A model generated the notes under the pieces. It worked only from the letters and a program-made list of their open reading frames with translations. It did no database searches and was not told the DNA's origin. From Rugamonas sp. (GTDB lineage: Bacteria; Pseudomonadota; Gammaproteobacteria; Burkholderiales; Burkholderiaceae_D): a DNA stretch of 32,203 nucleotides. The stretch is taken from positions 1-32,203 of the forward strand of contig NZ_JANXMI010000104.1 in the NCBI RefSeq assembly GCF_025354735.1. The letters run 5' to 3'. Shown one piece after another: positions 15,753-24,528 of the stretch (positions are counted from its first letter, which is position 1; each line of letters opens with the position of its first letter). Both the position numbers and the translations under genes were made by a program.

Positions 15753-16334
15753 TTACAGCCTGATCTCGGTGCCCAGCTTTTGCAGGAACTGCGCCAGCCA
15801 TTGCGGGTGCGCCGGCCACGCCGGCGCGGTCACGAAGATGCCGTCGGTGACGGCGGCGTCGATGGCGATATCGGCATACTCGGCGCCGGCCATCCTCACC
15901 TCCGGCGCGCAAGCCGGATAGGCCGAGATTTTTTTGCCGCGGATGATGTCGGCCGTCGCCAGCAGCTGGGCGCCGTGGCACACGGCCGCAATCGGCTTGT
16001 TGGCGTGCGCGAACTGCTGGAGCAAATCGATCACGCGCGGGTTCAGGCGCAGATACTCGGGCGCGCGGCCGCCGGCGATCATCAGCGCGTCGTAATCGGC
16101 CGCGTGGACGTCGTCGAAAGTGGCGTTGAGCGTGAACAGGTGGCCCGGTTTTTCGGTGTAGGTCTGGTCGCCCTCGAAGTCGTGGATGGCGGTCTTGATC
16201 TTGTCGCCGCTTTTCTTGTCGGGGCAAACGGCATGCACCGTGTGTCCGACCATCTGTAGCGCCTGGAACGGCACCATCGTTTCGTAATCTTCCGCAAAAT
16301 CGCCGGTCAGGAACAGGATTTTTTTAGCTGCCAT
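15753..16334 (-). CDS. DJ-1/PfpI family protein
   Basis: 193 aa, a usual length. ILFLTGDFAEDYE (6-18) supplies the acidic residue of the active site, and AVCHGAQLL (117-125) is the nucleophile elbow with Cys119 followed by His120, as in PfpI/YhbO-type members. The family includes cysteine peptidases, glyoxalase III-like and deglycase-like enzymes and chaperones; which applies here cannot be told. A GGGAG site lies six bases before ATG 16334. It is convergent with fghA. Given nearby GST and fghA genes, a role in handling reactive carbonyls is a reasonable guess only. Confidence 0.85.
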   Translation of the reverse strand: MAAKKILFLTGDFAEDYETMVPFQALQMVGHTVHAVCPDKKSGDKIKTAIHDFEGDQTYTEKPGHLFTLNATFDDVHAADYDALMIAGGRAPEYLRLNPRVIDLLQQFAHANKPIAAVCHGAQLLATADIIRGKKISAYPACAPEVRMAGAEYADIAIDAAVTDGIFVTAPAWPAHPQWLAQFLQKLGTEIRL

Positions 16335-16539
16335 GGTCGTCTCCCACGTTGGATATCGTTAGCGCCCGCGCCGGCTGACGCGGACGTACATGCAGTAGCA
16401 ACGTTGATGATAGCCCAAGTCGCGGCGGCCGGCGAAGCGGCGCACGGTTTTATTCAGCCCAATCATTGCAAAATATGAATGCCGGATTAATCATTATAAG
16501 AATCAATCCACGCTTTATTTAAATTATTTTTTACATTCT

Positions 16540-16569
16540 TTGAATACTCTAATAGTTTTGGAATAAAAT
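16540..16569 (+). promoter_or_regulatory. Possible sigma-70 promoter of sulfatase operon
   Basis: TTGAAT (16540-16545) and TAAAAT (16564-16569) are 18 bases apart. The -10 overlaps the inverted repeat GGAATA-AAA-TATTCC. The start would be near 16576, giving a leader of about 25 bases that has no Shine-Dalgarno sequence before ATG 16601. Other A+T-rich hexamers nearby could serve instead. Confidence 0.4.
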
Positions 16570-16587
16570 ATTCCGCATTGGAATTCC
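16560..16587. repeat. Nested GGAAT/ATTCC inverted repeats (operator candidate)
   Basis: GGAATA (16560-16565) pairs with TATTCC (16569-16574) across AAA. ATTCC (16570-16574) also pairs with GGAAT (16580-16584), and GGAATTCC (16580-16587) is itself a palindrome. Four half-sites thus lie in 28 bases across the -10 and start region of the sulfatase gene, a layout expected for a dimeric or cooperative repressor. Confidence 0.5.
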
Positions 16588-16600
16588 GAAAAAAACAAAT

Positions 16601-18112
16601 ATGGATAATAAAATAACGCGACGCCAGGCACTGGCGCGCACCTCCGTCGCGCTCGGCGGCGCGCTGCTGGGTGGCCTGGCCACTTCCCTGGCCCGCGCCG
16701 CCGCGGCCGGCACGCCGCTGAACCGTCCCAACATCCTGTTCATGCTGGCGGACGACTGGAGCTGGCAGGGTTCCGAATCGACCGATCAACTAGGCCTGCG
16801 CATGCCGACGCTGGCCCGCATGCAGCGCGCCGGCGTCACGTTTGAAAACGCCTTCGTCGCCTCGCCGACCTGCACCGCCTCGCGCGGCGCGATTCTTTCC
16901 GGACGCTGGCCGTGGCGGCTGGAAGAAGGCGCGAATCTGGCCAGCATCTTGCCGCAGCATTTTCCGCTCTACACCGACCTGCTGGAATCGAGCGGCTATT
17001 ACGTCGGCATGACGCGCAAGGGCTGGGCTCCCGGCCAGTTGGGCCCGGCGGGCCGCAAGCGCAATCCGGCCGGCAACGCTTATTCAGACTTCAACACTTT
17101 CCTGTACAAGCGTCCGGCCGACCGGCCCTTCTGCTTCTGGTTCGGCTCGGACGATCCACACCGTCCCTACAACAAGGGCATAGGCATCAAGAGCGGCATC
17201 GACCCGGCCACCATCACGGTGCCGCCCTACCTGCCGGACACGCCGGAGGTACGCAGCGATATCGCCGATTACCGTTATTCGCTGGAACGTTTCGACCTCG
17301 AAGCCGGCCTGCTGCTGGACCGCCTCGAGCGCGACGGCGAGCTGGCCAACACCCTGGTCATCATGACCGGCGACAACGGCTGGCCCTTCCCGCGCGGCAA
17401 AGCCACGCTGTACGACGCCGGCAGCCACGTGCCGCTGGTGGCCATGTATCCGGCCAAGATCCCGGGCGGCCGGGTGTCGAAGGCCTTAATCAGCACGGTC
17501 GACCTGGCCGCCACTTTCCTGGACGTGGCCGGCGTGGCCAAGCCGGCCTCGATGGATTCGCAAACCTTGATGCCGCTGCTGGCGGCCGGCGGCGACGGGC
17601 CGCGCCGGTTCGTGCTCGCCGGCCGCGAACGGCATATGGACGGCGCCGAAGTGCCGCTACAAGCTTATGCCAGCCGTTCGATACGGACCGCGCAATATCT
17701 GTACATCCGCAACTTCTTCCCGGAGCGCTGGCCGGCCGGCGCGCCCGGCCACCGTCCGGTCACCCGGCAGCAGCTGGAAAACGACTTTTTCGCGGCCTAT
17801 CCCGACATCGATTACGGCCCGACCAAGGCCGTCATGGTGCTGGGCCAGGACGATCAAAAGATCGCACCGCTGCTGAAACTGGCGACCGGCAAGCGTCCGC
17901 CGGCCGAGCTGTACGACGTCGCGGCCGACCCTTACCAGTTGAGTAATCTGATGGGCCAGCCGCAGCTGAAGGCGGTGGTGGCGCAGCTGGACCAGGCCCT
18001 GCTCGCCGAGCTGCGCCGCACCGGCGACCCGCGCGTCGGCAAGCCGGGCGACATCTTCGACCATTATCCTTCGTACAGCGATCCCGGCTTCGGCCGTCCG
18101 GACGACTTCTGA
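16601..18112 (+). CDS. Sulfatase (type I, formylglycine-dependent) with Tat-like signal
   Basis: 503 aa. Residues 1-35 look like a twin-arginine signal: TRRQAL (6-11), a hydrophobic Gly/Ala/Leu run, then ARAAAA, so export of the folded enzyme to the periplasm is likely. The arylsulfatase core follows: NILFMLADDW with metal ligands Asp51 and Asp52; the modification site CTASRG with Cys91; Lys140; DDPHRPY with His186; GDNG with Asp258 and Asn259; and Lys267. Cys91 must be converted to formylglycine before it can split sulfate esters. Its motif is C-x-A-x-R, a less common form of C-x-P-x-R. The next gene (11-base gap) encodes the probable converting enzyme. No Shine-Dalgarno precedes ATG 16601. 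Substrate unknown. Confidence 0.9.
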   Translation: MDNKITRRQALARTSVALGGALLGGLATSLARAAAAGTPLNRPNILFMLADDWSWQGSESTDQLGLRMPTLARMQRAGVTFENAFVASPTCTASRGAILSGRWPWRLEEGANLASILPQHFPLYTDLLESSGYYVGMTRKGWAPGQLGPAGRKRNPAGNAYSDFNTFLYKRPADRPFCFWFGSDDPHRPYNKGIGIKSGIDPATITVPPYLPDTPEVRSDIADYRYSLERFDLEAGLLLDRLERDGELANTLVIMTGDNGWPFPRGKATLYDAGSHVPLVAMYPAKIPGGRVSKALISTVDLAATFLDVAGVAKPASMDSQTLMPLLAAGGDGPRRFVLAGRERHMDGAEVPLQAYASRSIRTAQYLYIRNFFPERWPAGAPGHRPVTRQQLENDFFAAYPDIDYGPTKAVMVLGQDDQKIAPLLKLATGKRPPAELYDVAADPYQLSNLMGQPQLKAVVAQLDQALLAELRRTGDPRVGKPGDIFDHYPSYSDPGFGRPDDF

Positions 18113-18123
18113 GGAGCGCCGTC

Positions 18124-19086
18124 ATGAGCGAGCCAGCGGACCAGACCCAAGCCGGCATGCGGCGCCTCGCCGGCGGCGTCTTCGAGATGGGATCGGAGCG
18201 CTTCTACCCGGAGGAGGCGCCACGCCGCCAGGTCAGGATAGACCCGTTCTGGATCGATGAAACGCCGGTCAGCAACGACGATTTCCAACGCTTCGTCGAC
18301 GCCACCGGCCACGTGACGCTGGCCGAAATCGCCCCCGATCCGGCCGACTATCCCGGCATGCCGCCGGAACTGGCGGTGGCCGGCTCGCTTGTGTTTGAAA
18401 AGCCGGAAGGGCCGCTGCCGCGCGGAGAATTGACGCCGTGGTGGCAATTCCAGTTCGGCGCGGACTGGCGCCATCCGCGCGGTCCCGGCAGTTCACTGGA
18501 CGGGCTGGGCGCCCATCCCGTGGTCCACATCGCCTACGAGGACGCGGCGGCCTACGCGGCCTGGGCCGGCAAGGCGCTGCCGACCGAGGCCGAATGGGAA
18601 TACGCGGCCCGTGGCGGCGACGCCGACCGCGACTACGCCTGGGGCGACGAGCTCGCGCCCGGCGGACAAATCATGGCCAACTATTGGCTGGGCGACTTCC
18701 CCTATTCCAGCGAGCAGCCGGACCAGCTGGTCGGCCCCAGCGCCGTGCGCAACTACCCGCCCAATGACTACGGCCTGTTCGACATGATAGGCAATGTGTG
18801 GGAGTGGACCACCGACTGGTACGCCGAACGCGGCGCCGCCGCCGCCGCGCCGAAAAGCTGCTGCATCCCGCACAATCCCAAGGGCCCGGCCAGCGTACAA
18901 GTCAGCTACGATCCCTACACGCCCGAACTGGCCATCGGCCGCAAGGTGCTCAAGGGCGGCTCCTTCCTGTGCGCGCCCAACTACTGCCAGCGCTACCGGC
19001 CGGCCGCGCGCCAGCCCGGCGCGGTCGACTCATCATCGTCGCACATCGGCTTTCGCTGCGTGCGCCGCGAGGCGCCGCCGGTTTAG
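18124..19086 (+). CDS. Formylglycine-generating enzyme (SUMF1/FGE family), sulfatase activator
   Basis: 320 aa, no signal peptide, so cytoplasmic, which fits modification of the sulfatase before Tat export. It begins with the FGE-sulfatase fold (GGVFEMGSERFYPEEAPRRQ, 17-36; FWIDETPVSNDDFQRFV, 42-58) and continues through LPTEAEWEYAARGG (152-165) and LFDMIGNVWEWTTDWY (218-233). True FGEs are told from EgtB/PvdO relatives by the copper-binding pair in GGSFLCAPNYCQRYR; here Cys283 and Cys288 are both present. Copper-dependent FGE oxidises the sulfatase Cys to formylglycine with O2. GAGGAG lies seven bases before ATG 18124. Its stop overlaps the stop of the convergent molybdoenzyme gene by four bases. 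Confidence 0.92.
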   Translation: MSEPADQTQAGMRRLAGGVFEMGSERFYPEEAPRRQVRIDPFWIDETPVSNDDFQRFVDATGHVTLAEIAPDPADYPGMPPELAVAGSLVFEKPEGPLPRGELTPWWQFQFGADWRHPRGPGSSLDGLGAHPVVHIAYEDAAAYAAWAGKALPTEAEWEYAARGGDADRDYAWGDELAPGGQIMANYWLGDFPYSSEQPDQLVGPSAVRNYPPNDYGLFDMIGNVWEWTTDWYAERGAAAAAPKSCCIPHNPKGPASVQVSYDPYTPELAIGRKVLKGGSFLCAPNYCQRYRPAARQPGAVDSSSSHIGFRCVRREAPPV

Positions 19087-21398
19087 TCCATCACCCTGAG
19101 CACGTCGGCCGGCCGCATCGGCAGGTGCCGCAGCCGCGCGCCCACCGCCGCGAAGATGGCGTTGCCGATGGCGGGCCCGACCACCGTCGTCGGCGGCTCG
19201 CCCATGCCGGTCGCCGCCTCCGTGCTGGCGATGAATTCGATGTCGAGCGGCGGCACGTCGGCCATGCGCAGCGGCGTGTAGGAATTGAGGTTGGTGTCCC
19301 TCACCTCCCCGTTGAGGAATTCCGTGCCCTCCATCAGCGCCATGCTGACGCCCCACAGCGTCGCCCCCTCGGCCTGGGCCAGCGCGCCGTCGGGATGGAT
19401 CACGGTGCCGCAGTCGATCACCATCGTCAGCTGTTCGATCTTCACGTAGCCGCTTTTGCGGTCGACCTTCACGCGCGCCACGCAGGCGGTCCACGTCGGC
19501 ATGTCGCGCTCCTGGCCGAAGGTGCTGGCGATGCCCAGGCCCGTATCGGCCGGCATGGCGCCGCCCCAGCCGGCTTTTTCGGCCGCGCGCTTCAACACGG
19601 CGGCCATGCGCGCCGCGCCGCCGACGGCGTTCGGCGCGCTGCCGGCGTTGATGCCGGCGCCGTCGAGCAGCGCGATGCGGAAGGCCAGCGGATCGAGCTT
19701 GGCGGCGTGGGCCGCTTCGTCGATGAAGCTCTCCAGCGCCCAGTTGGTCCATCCCGGCGCGACGGAGCGCAGCCAGCCGGGCCGGAAGCTGCGGTTGGCC
19801 AGGTCGTTCGACACGGCGCGCACCCGGTGCGCGCCGACGCTGTACCAGTGGTCGGCACCGGCGATGGAAAACGGATCGTAGGGCTGGCCGTTTTTCGCCT
19901 TCGGCATCAGGGCCGACGCCATCACTTCGGTCGGCCAGCCGGCCGAGGCGTGATGCTCCATGGCGGTGACGGCGCCGCCGTCGCCGAAGGCCATGCGCAG
20001 CTTTTGCAGCGAGGCCGAACGGGGCGAATCGAAGCGGGCGTCGTCGGCGCGCGTCAGCACCAGCTTAACCGGGCGGCCCAGCGCCTGCGCCGCCAGCGCG
20101 GCCGGCACCAGGTAGTCGCCGTTCAGGCGGCGGCCAAAACCGCCGCCCAGCAAATAAGTGTTGAGCACCACTTTGCTTTCGGCCACGCCGAGCGCCTTGG
20201 CCAGCGTCGGCAAAATCAGCGACTGCCACTGGTTGCCAGCGTGCAGATGCCACACGCCGTCCTGCTGCACCGCCACCGCGTTCACCGGTTCGAGCTGGAA
20301 GTGCAGCACGGTGCCGGTGGTATAGCTTTGTTCGACCTTCAACTTGGCGCCGGCGAAGGCCGCGTCGACGCCGTCGCCGGCCACCACCAGCGCGCCGACG
20401 GAGGCATCGTCGATCAGCTTGCGCGCGTGGTCGAGGATGTCGCCTTCCGACACCTTGGCGGCGGCGCCGGCGTTCCACGTCACGCGCACCAGCTCCGACG
20501 CGGCCAGCGCCGCCGCATACGATTCGGCCAGCACCACCACCCAGCCGGGCACCGTGCCGGAAGGGTCGCGCAGTTCGATCGATTTGATGTAACCCTTGAT
20601 CCGGCGGGCCGCCGCGTCGTCGATGGCCACTACCTTGGAACCATAGCGCGTCGGCGGGATCAGCGGCCGGGCGTAGGCCATGCCGTCGATGTGGGCGTCG
20701 ATGCCGTAGACGGCGCTGCCGTCGGTCTTGGCCGGCACGTCGAGCGCCTGCACGTCGTGGCCGATCAGGCGGCGCTGGTCCGGCGTCTTCAGCGTGATCG
20801 CCTTCAAGTCCTCGGGCGTGTATTTGCGCGCCAGGTTGCCGCGCTGGACGATGGCCGCGTAGGACAGCGATTTCGGTCCCGCGTACACCACGCCGTCGCG
20901 CGCCTGGCAGGCCGATACGGCCACGCCCATCAGCTTCGCGCCCTCCTCGATCAGCGCGATGCGGCCGGCCGCGCCGGCGCGCGACAGCGCGTCGTAGCTT
21001 TGCCAGACCGACCAGCTGCCGCCGGTGACCATGGTGCCCCATTTGGGATCGCTGTCGACATAATTGAGGCGCACCATATCCCAGCCGGCCTCCAGCTCCT
21101 CGGCCACGATGCGCGCCAGCGCGGTGCCGATGTGCTGGCCCATTTCCGCCTTGGCGATGTTGACGACGATGCGGCCGTCGCGGTCGATCTCGTACCAGAT
21201 GGTGGGATCGAACAGCGGTTGCAGCAGCGGCTGCGGACCCTGGGCGTCGGCCAGGCTGAGACCCGAGCGCAAAAAGGCCAGCGCGAAGCCGGCGCCGGCG
21301 GCGCTGATGACGAAGCCGCGCCGCGCCATCGACGCCGGTGCGGCGGTCCGCTCGCCCGGCAATTTAATCATCGGCGGCGTGCGCGTGGGCTTATGCAT
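19083..21398 (-). CDS. Molybdopterin-binding subunit of a xanthine-dehydrogenase-family oxidoreductase (isoquinoline 1-oxidoreductase beta-like)
   Basis: 771 aa, close to IorB-type large subunits and shorter than classical XDH. Residues 24-50 form a twin-arginine-like signal ([19 protein letters not shown]), implying a periplasmic enzyme. [14 protein letters not shown] is the conserved molybdopterin loop, and MGEPPTTV (732-739) supplies the catalytic Glu734. The enzyme family hydroxylates N-heterocycles or oxidises aldehydes with water as oxygen source. ATG 21398 lies inside the last codons of the 2Fe-2S subunit gene (8-base overlap) with GGGAG upstream; ATG 21371 is an alternative. It is the third gene of a minus-strand operon: cytochrome c, 2Fe-2S, Mo subunit. 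No XdhC-type cofactor inserter is adjacent. Confidence 0.9.
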   Translation of the reverse strand: MHKPTRTPPMIKLPGERTAAPASMARRGFVISAAGAGFALAFLRSGLSLADAQGPQPLLQPLFDPTIWYEIDRDGRIVVNIAKAEMGQHIGTALARIVAEELEAGWDMVRLNYVDSDPKWGTMVTGGSWSVWQSYDALSRAGAAGRIALIEEGAKLMGVAVSACQARDGVVYAGPKSLSYAAIVQRGNLARKYTPEDLKAITLKTPDQRRLIGHDVQALDVPAKTDGSAVYGIDAHIDGMAYARPLIPPTRYGSKVVAIDDAAARRIKGYIKSIELRDPSGTVPGWVVVLAESYAAALAASELVRVTWNAGAAAKVSEGDILDHARKLIDDASVGALVVAGDGVDAAFAGAKLKVEQSYTTGTVLHFQLEPVNAVAVQQDGVWHLHAGNQWQSLILPTLAKALGVAESKVVLNTYLLGGGFGRRLNGDYLVPAALAAQALGRPVKLVLTRADDARFDSPRSASLQKLRMAFGDGGAVTAMEHHASAGWPTEVMASALMPKAKNGQPYDPFSIAGADHWYSVGAHRVRAVSNDLANRSFRPGWLRSVAPGWTNWALESFIDEAAHAAKLDPLAFRIALLDGAGINAGSAPNAVGGAARMAAVLKRAAEKAGWGGAMPADTGLGIASTFGQERDMPTWTACVARVKVDRKSGYVKIEQLTMVIDCGTVIHPDGALAQAEGATLWGVSMALMEGTEFLNGEVRDTNLNSYTPLRMADVPPLDIEFIASTEAATGMGEPPTTVVGPAIGNAIFAAVGARLRHLPMRPADVLRVMD

Positions 21399-21861
21399 GG
21401 GAGGCTCCCTCGATGTCGGCGGCGGCCTGCTTGATGGCCTTGCGGATGCGGATGTAAGCCATGCAGCGACACAGGTTGCCGCTCATGACGGCGTCGATAT
21501 TGGCGTCGGTCGGCTGCGGATAATCCTTCAGCAGCGTGGCCGCCTGCATGATCTGGCCCGACTGGCAGTAGCCGCATTGCGGCGCCTGCGCGGCGATCCA
21601 GGCTTTTTGCAGCGGGTGCCGGCCGTCCGGCGCCAGTCCCTCGATGGTGGTGACGGCGCCCGCCTCCACCGCGCCCACGGGCGTGATGCAGGAGCGGATC
21701 GCGCGGCCGTCGACGTGCACGGTGCAGGCGCCGCACATGCCGATGCCGCAGCCGAATTTGGTGCCCTTCAAACCGACTTCATCGCGGATCACCCACAACA
21801 GCGGCGTGTCGACCGGAACGTCGATGGCGACGGCGCGGCCGTTGACTGTGAATTTATTCAT
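21391..21861 (-). CDS. 2Fe-2S subunit of molybdenum hydroxylase (isoquinoline 1-oxidoreductase alpha-like)
   Basis: 156 aa, the usual length. Two clusters are evident. The plant-type ferredoxin cluster uses Cys38, Cys43, Cys46 and Cys58 ([13 protein letters not shown]). The second, in the helical C-terminal domain, uses Cys96, Cys99, Cys131 and Cys133 (CGYCQSGQ and GNLCRCMAY). It relays electrons from the molybdenum site to the cytochrome subunit. It has no signal peptide of its own and would be carried out together with the large subunit's Tat signal, as known for this family. It starts 16 bases after the cytochrome gene and overlaps the large-subunit start by eight bases. Confidence 0.93.
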   Translation of the reverse strand: MNKFTVNGRAVAIDVPVDTPLLWVIRDEVGLKGTKFGCGIGMCGACTVHVDGRAIRSCITPVGAVEAGAVTTIEGLAPDGRHPLQKAWIAAQAPQCGYCQSGQIMQAATLLKDYPQPTDANIDAVMSGNLCRCMAYIRIRKAIKQAAADIEGASHA

Positions 21862-21877
21862 GGTGCTCTCGCTCCGT

Positions 21878-23167
21878 TCAGGGTTGGGATTTGCGCACGG
21901 CGGCCAGCGTGTCGTCGACGTTGGTCCATTGCGGCTGCGTGCCGCGGCTGCGGCGCAGGTAGTGGGCCAGTTCGGCGATGTCGCGGTTCGACATGGTGGC
22001 GCCGAAGCCCGGCATCATCAAGCCCGGCGCGCCCTCGTCGCGACCGATGCCGTGCACGATCACCTGCAGCAGATTAGTCGGATCGGCGGCCGACAGCGCG
22101 CTGTTGAAACCGAGTTCGGGCCGCAGCGCGGAGGCGCGGCCGTCGCTGTTGCTGTGGCAGGAGGCGCAGGCGGCCAGGTACAGCGCGGCGCCGTGGTCGC
22201 CGTATTGCGCCACCGCCTGGCCGGACGTCGCCAGCACCCTGGCCTGGACCGCGCCGGCGTTGACGGGGCTCTGCGCCGCGCCGTCGACGTCGGCGAAATA
22301 GGCGGCGATGGCGTGGATGTCGGCGTCCGGCATCTTGGCCAGGCCTTCGTGCACCACCTGCGACATCGGGCCGGCGGCGGTGCCGTGCAGCGTGCTGGCG
22401 CCGCTGCGCAACAGCGCATACAGTTCCGCCTCCGACCACGGCAGCGGCGAGGTGTTGGCCGCCGTCAGCGCGGGCGCGAACCAGCCGTCGATCTTGGCGC
22501 CCAGATAGGGCTTGTTGGCGATCTCGGCGCCGGCCAGGTTGCGCGGCGTGTGGCAGGCGGCGCAATGGCCCAGGCCCTCGGCCAGATAGGCGCCGCGATT
22601 CCATTCGGGCGATTTGGCGGCGTTGGCGCGGTACAGGCCCTTGTCGAAGAACAGCAGCTTCCAGCCGGCCTGCAAGGCGCGCACATTGAGCGGGAACGGC
22701 ACCGTGTTGGCCGGCGCTTCGGCGTGGACGGCCGGCCGCGTCATGAAGTAGGCGTACAGGGAAGTGAGGTCTTCATCGCTGACGCGGGCGAAGTGGGTGT
22801 AGGGGAACACCGGGAACAGGTGGGCGCCGTCGCGCCGCACGCCCTCGCGCATGGCGCGCTTGAAGGCGTCCTGCGACCAGCCGCCGATACCGGTCTGCGC
22901 GTCCGGTGTGATATTGGTCGCATAAATGGTGCCGAACGGCGTGGCCAGTCCGCGCCCACCGGCGAAGTCGGCGCCGCCCTTGACGGTGTGGCAGGCCGCG
23001 CAATTGCCCATGCCGGCCAACTGCGCGCCCTGCGCGACCAGCTGCGGGGAAAAGGCGGTCGCCGGCGGCGGCGCGATGGCGGCGATGGCGGGCCGCCAGT
23101 ACAGGGCGTAGACGCCGAGCGCGCCCACCACCAGCAGGCCGATCAGGCCCAGCAATATACGTTTCAT
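21878..23167 (-). CDS. Membrane-anchored tri-haem cytochrome c
   Basis: 429 aa. An N-terminal hydrophobic helix ([20 protein letters not shown]) anchors it or serves as a signal. Three c-type haem sites follow: CAACH at 56-60, CAACH at 202-206 and CASCH at 334-338, one per cytochrome domain, with likely Met ligands in later segments ([14 protein letters not shown] near the end). This is the layout of the cytochrome subunit of membrane-bound alcohol/aldehyde dehydrogenases and related Mo enzymes, which passes electrons from the periplasmic dehydrogenase to ubiquinone or an oxidase. It is the first gene of the operon. GGGAG precedes the ATG at a rather long 10 bases. Confidence 0.92.
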   Translation of the reverse strand: MKRILLGLIGLLVVGALGVYALYWRPAIAAIAPPPATAFSPQLVAQGAQLAGMGNCAACHTVKGGADFAGGRGLATPFGTIYATNITPDAQTGIGGWSQDAFKRAMREGVRRDGAHLFPVFPYTHFARVSDEDLTSLYAYFMTRPAVHAEAPANTVPFPLNVRALQAGWKLLFFDKGLYRANAAKSPEWNRGAYLAEGLGHCAACHTPRNLAGAEIANKPYLGAKIDGWFAPALTAANTSPLPWSEAELYALLRSGASTLHGTAAGPMSQVVHEGLAKMPDADIHAIAAYFADVDGAAQSPVNAGAVQARVLATSGQAVAQYGDHGAALYLAACASCHSNSDGRASALRPELGFNSALSAADPTNLLQVIVHGIGRDEGAPGLMMPGFGATMSNRDIAELAHYLRRSRGTQPQWTNVDDTLAAVRKSQP

Positions 23168-23197
23168 CGAAACCGACTCCCTGAGTGTTATTTAACA

Positions 23198-23220
23198 GCG
23201 CTAACGTCCGAGCGTAGCGC
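23198..23220. repeat. Inverted repeat GCGCTA/TAGCGC upstream of cytochrome c operon
   Basis: GCGCTA (23198-23203) and TAGCGC (23215-23220) are perfect complements with an 11-base gap. They lie 31-53 bases before the cytochrome c start, between that operon and the cheV terminator. It could be the operator of the molybdoenzyme operon; no clear promoter hexamers are found. Confidence 0.3.
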
Positions 23221-23260
23221 CAAAAAAACAAACCGTATGTGCGCCAAGGCACGTACGGTT
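23221..23260 (-). terminator. Intrinsic terminator after cheV
   Basis: On the minus strand a 12-bp stem, formed by 23249-23260 with 23231-23242 (one G-U-type mismatch) and a six-base loop, is followed by TGTTTTTTTG (23230-23221). It stands 50 bases beyond the cheV stop codon and separates cheV from the cytochrome c operon on the same strand. Confidence 0.85.
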
Positions 23261-23310
23261 CGGGATGCGGCTTCGAGTGGCGGCGCCGCGCGGGCGGCGT
23301 CGCTATTGCT

Positions 23311-24264
23311 TTATTTGTTGAGCACCTGGCGGATGGTGGCGGCCAGGTCTTCGGCGACGAACTTGGCGACGTAGGCGTCGGCGCCGACGCCTTTCACGTG
23401 GTCTTCATTGGTCTTGCCCGACAGCGAGGAGTGGATCACCACCGGTATCTTGCTGAAGCGGGCGTCCTGCTTGACCAGCCGGGTCAGGGTGAAGCCGTCC
23501 ATCTCCGGCATTTCCAGGTCGGTCAGCACCAGGGCCACCTTGTCGTCGACCGGCACGCCCTCGGCCTTGGCCTGGTCGGCGATGTGCAGCAGGCGTTCCC
23601 ACGCTTCCTTGCCGGACTTGGTCATCACGAACGGCGCGCCCATGGCTTCCAGGCCTTTTTCGATCAGGCTGCGGGCCACCACGGAATCGTCGGCGGCCAG
23701 GATGATGGTGCCCGGCTTCATTTTCAGTTTCGGGCCTATGGTCTCGGGATCGACGTCCTTGCCTTCGGTCGGCACCATCTTGCGCAAGATGGTTTCCACG
23801 TCCAGCACCTGGGCCAGGCGGGTGTTGTTGACGTCGCCGTCCAGGCGGGCGATGCTGGTGACCATGCCGCCGGCCGCGCCCTCGGCGGTCAGCACCTGGC
23901 TCCAGTCCAGGCGCACGATTTCCTCGACCGATTCGACCGCGAAGGCTTGCGTGGTGCGGGCGAATTCGGTGACCAGCATGATGTTCAGGCCGGTCTTCGG
24001 CTTGACGCCGACGATGGCCGGCAAGTCCAGCACGGTGATGATCTGGCCGCGCAGGTTGACCACGCCCAGCATCTGCGGCGAGGAACCGGCCACCGCCGTC
24101 ACTTCCGGCATGGCGACGATTTCGCGGATCTTGAAGACGTTGATGCCGTACAGTTCGGAATGTTCGCCATTGTCGTCGGCGCCGAGGCGGAACAACAGCA
24201 ATTCAAATTTATTGGAGTTGGTTAAATTACTGCGTTCGTCGACTTCCTGCTGAACTGATTTCAT
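23311..24264 (-). CDS. cheV: Chemotaxis coupling protein CheV (CheW domain plus receiver)
   Basis: 317 aa, typical for CheV. The CheW-like domain (about 18-165) includes LYGINVFKIREIV (38-50) and LGVVNLRGQIITVLDLP (66-82), which couple receptors to CheA. The response-regulator receiver domain (about 185-317) has acidic residues Asp192 and Asp193, phospho-acceptor Asp249 in LVLTDLEMPEMDG, and a Ser and Lys near SSLSGK completing the active site. CheV supports or tunes receptor-CheA signalling in the cytoplasm. GGAG is eight bases before ATG 24264. It is monocistronic, with a terminator after it. Upstream, 24265-24491 holds a -10-like TATACT (24373-24368, minus strand) without a good -35; no other gene is seen there. 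Confidence 0.93.
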   Translation of the reverse strand: MKSVQQEVDERSNLTNSNKFELLLFRLGADDNGEHSELYGINVFKIREIVAMPEVTAVAGSSPQMLGVVNLRGQIITVLDLPAIVGVKPKTGLNIMLVTEFARTTQAFAVESVEEIVRLDWSQVLTAEGAAGGMVTSIARLDGDVNNTRLAQVLDVETILRKMVPTEGKDVDPETIGPKLKMKPGTIILAADDSVVARSLIEKGLEAMGAPFVMTKSGKEAWERLLHIADQAKAEGVPVDDKVALVLTDLEMPEMDGFTLTRLVKQDARFSKIPVVIHSSLSGKTNEDHVKGVGADAYVAKFVAEDLAATIRQVLNK

Positions 24265-24491
24265 CGTCTCATCTCCGTCGATGGCACTGCGTGACCTGGT
24301 GCGACCGGCGCCACGCGCCGGTTCATAGGGAAAAGCCCCGCCCGAGCAAAAGTTTCATTGCCTTTCCAGTATAACGATATTGCTCCGCACTAAGACGATT
24401 TTGGCTTGAATCATGAGGGAAATGGCTGGCGCAGAGGAGGATATACAACGCTCGCCCGCCGTTGGCCGGGAAGCGGACGCGACACGGACGT

Positions 24492-24522
24492 AAAAAAAGG
24501 AAGCCCGGGGGCTTCCTTTTTT
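24492..24522 (-). terminator. Bidirectional intrinsic terminator after tRNA-Gly
   Basis: GGAAGCC (24499-24505) and GGCTTCC (24510-24516) form a perfect stem around CGGG. It is flanked by A7 (24492-24498) and T6 (24517-24522), so it works in either direction. On the minus strand it ends tRNA-Gly transcription seven bases after the tRNA 3' end. Confidence 0.93.
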
Positions 24523-24528
24523 CGAATC

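Larger units (their letters stand above)
16335..16600. other. Intergenic region between divergent DJ-1/PfpI and sulfatase genes
   Basis: 266 bases with no gene. The half next to the DJ-1 gene is ordinary G+C-rich DNA. From about 16445 to 16600 the DNA turns strongly A+T-rich, unlike the rest of the window, and holds a candidate promoter and a cluster of GGAAT/ATTCC repeats for the sulfatase gene. I see no clear promoter for the DJ-1 gene. Confidence 0.7.

Noticed and set aside
18798..21434. Long plus-strand open frame across the FGE end and the molybdoenzyme gene
   Set aside because: It overlaps confirmed genes on both strands, and its composition is typical of a shadow frame.
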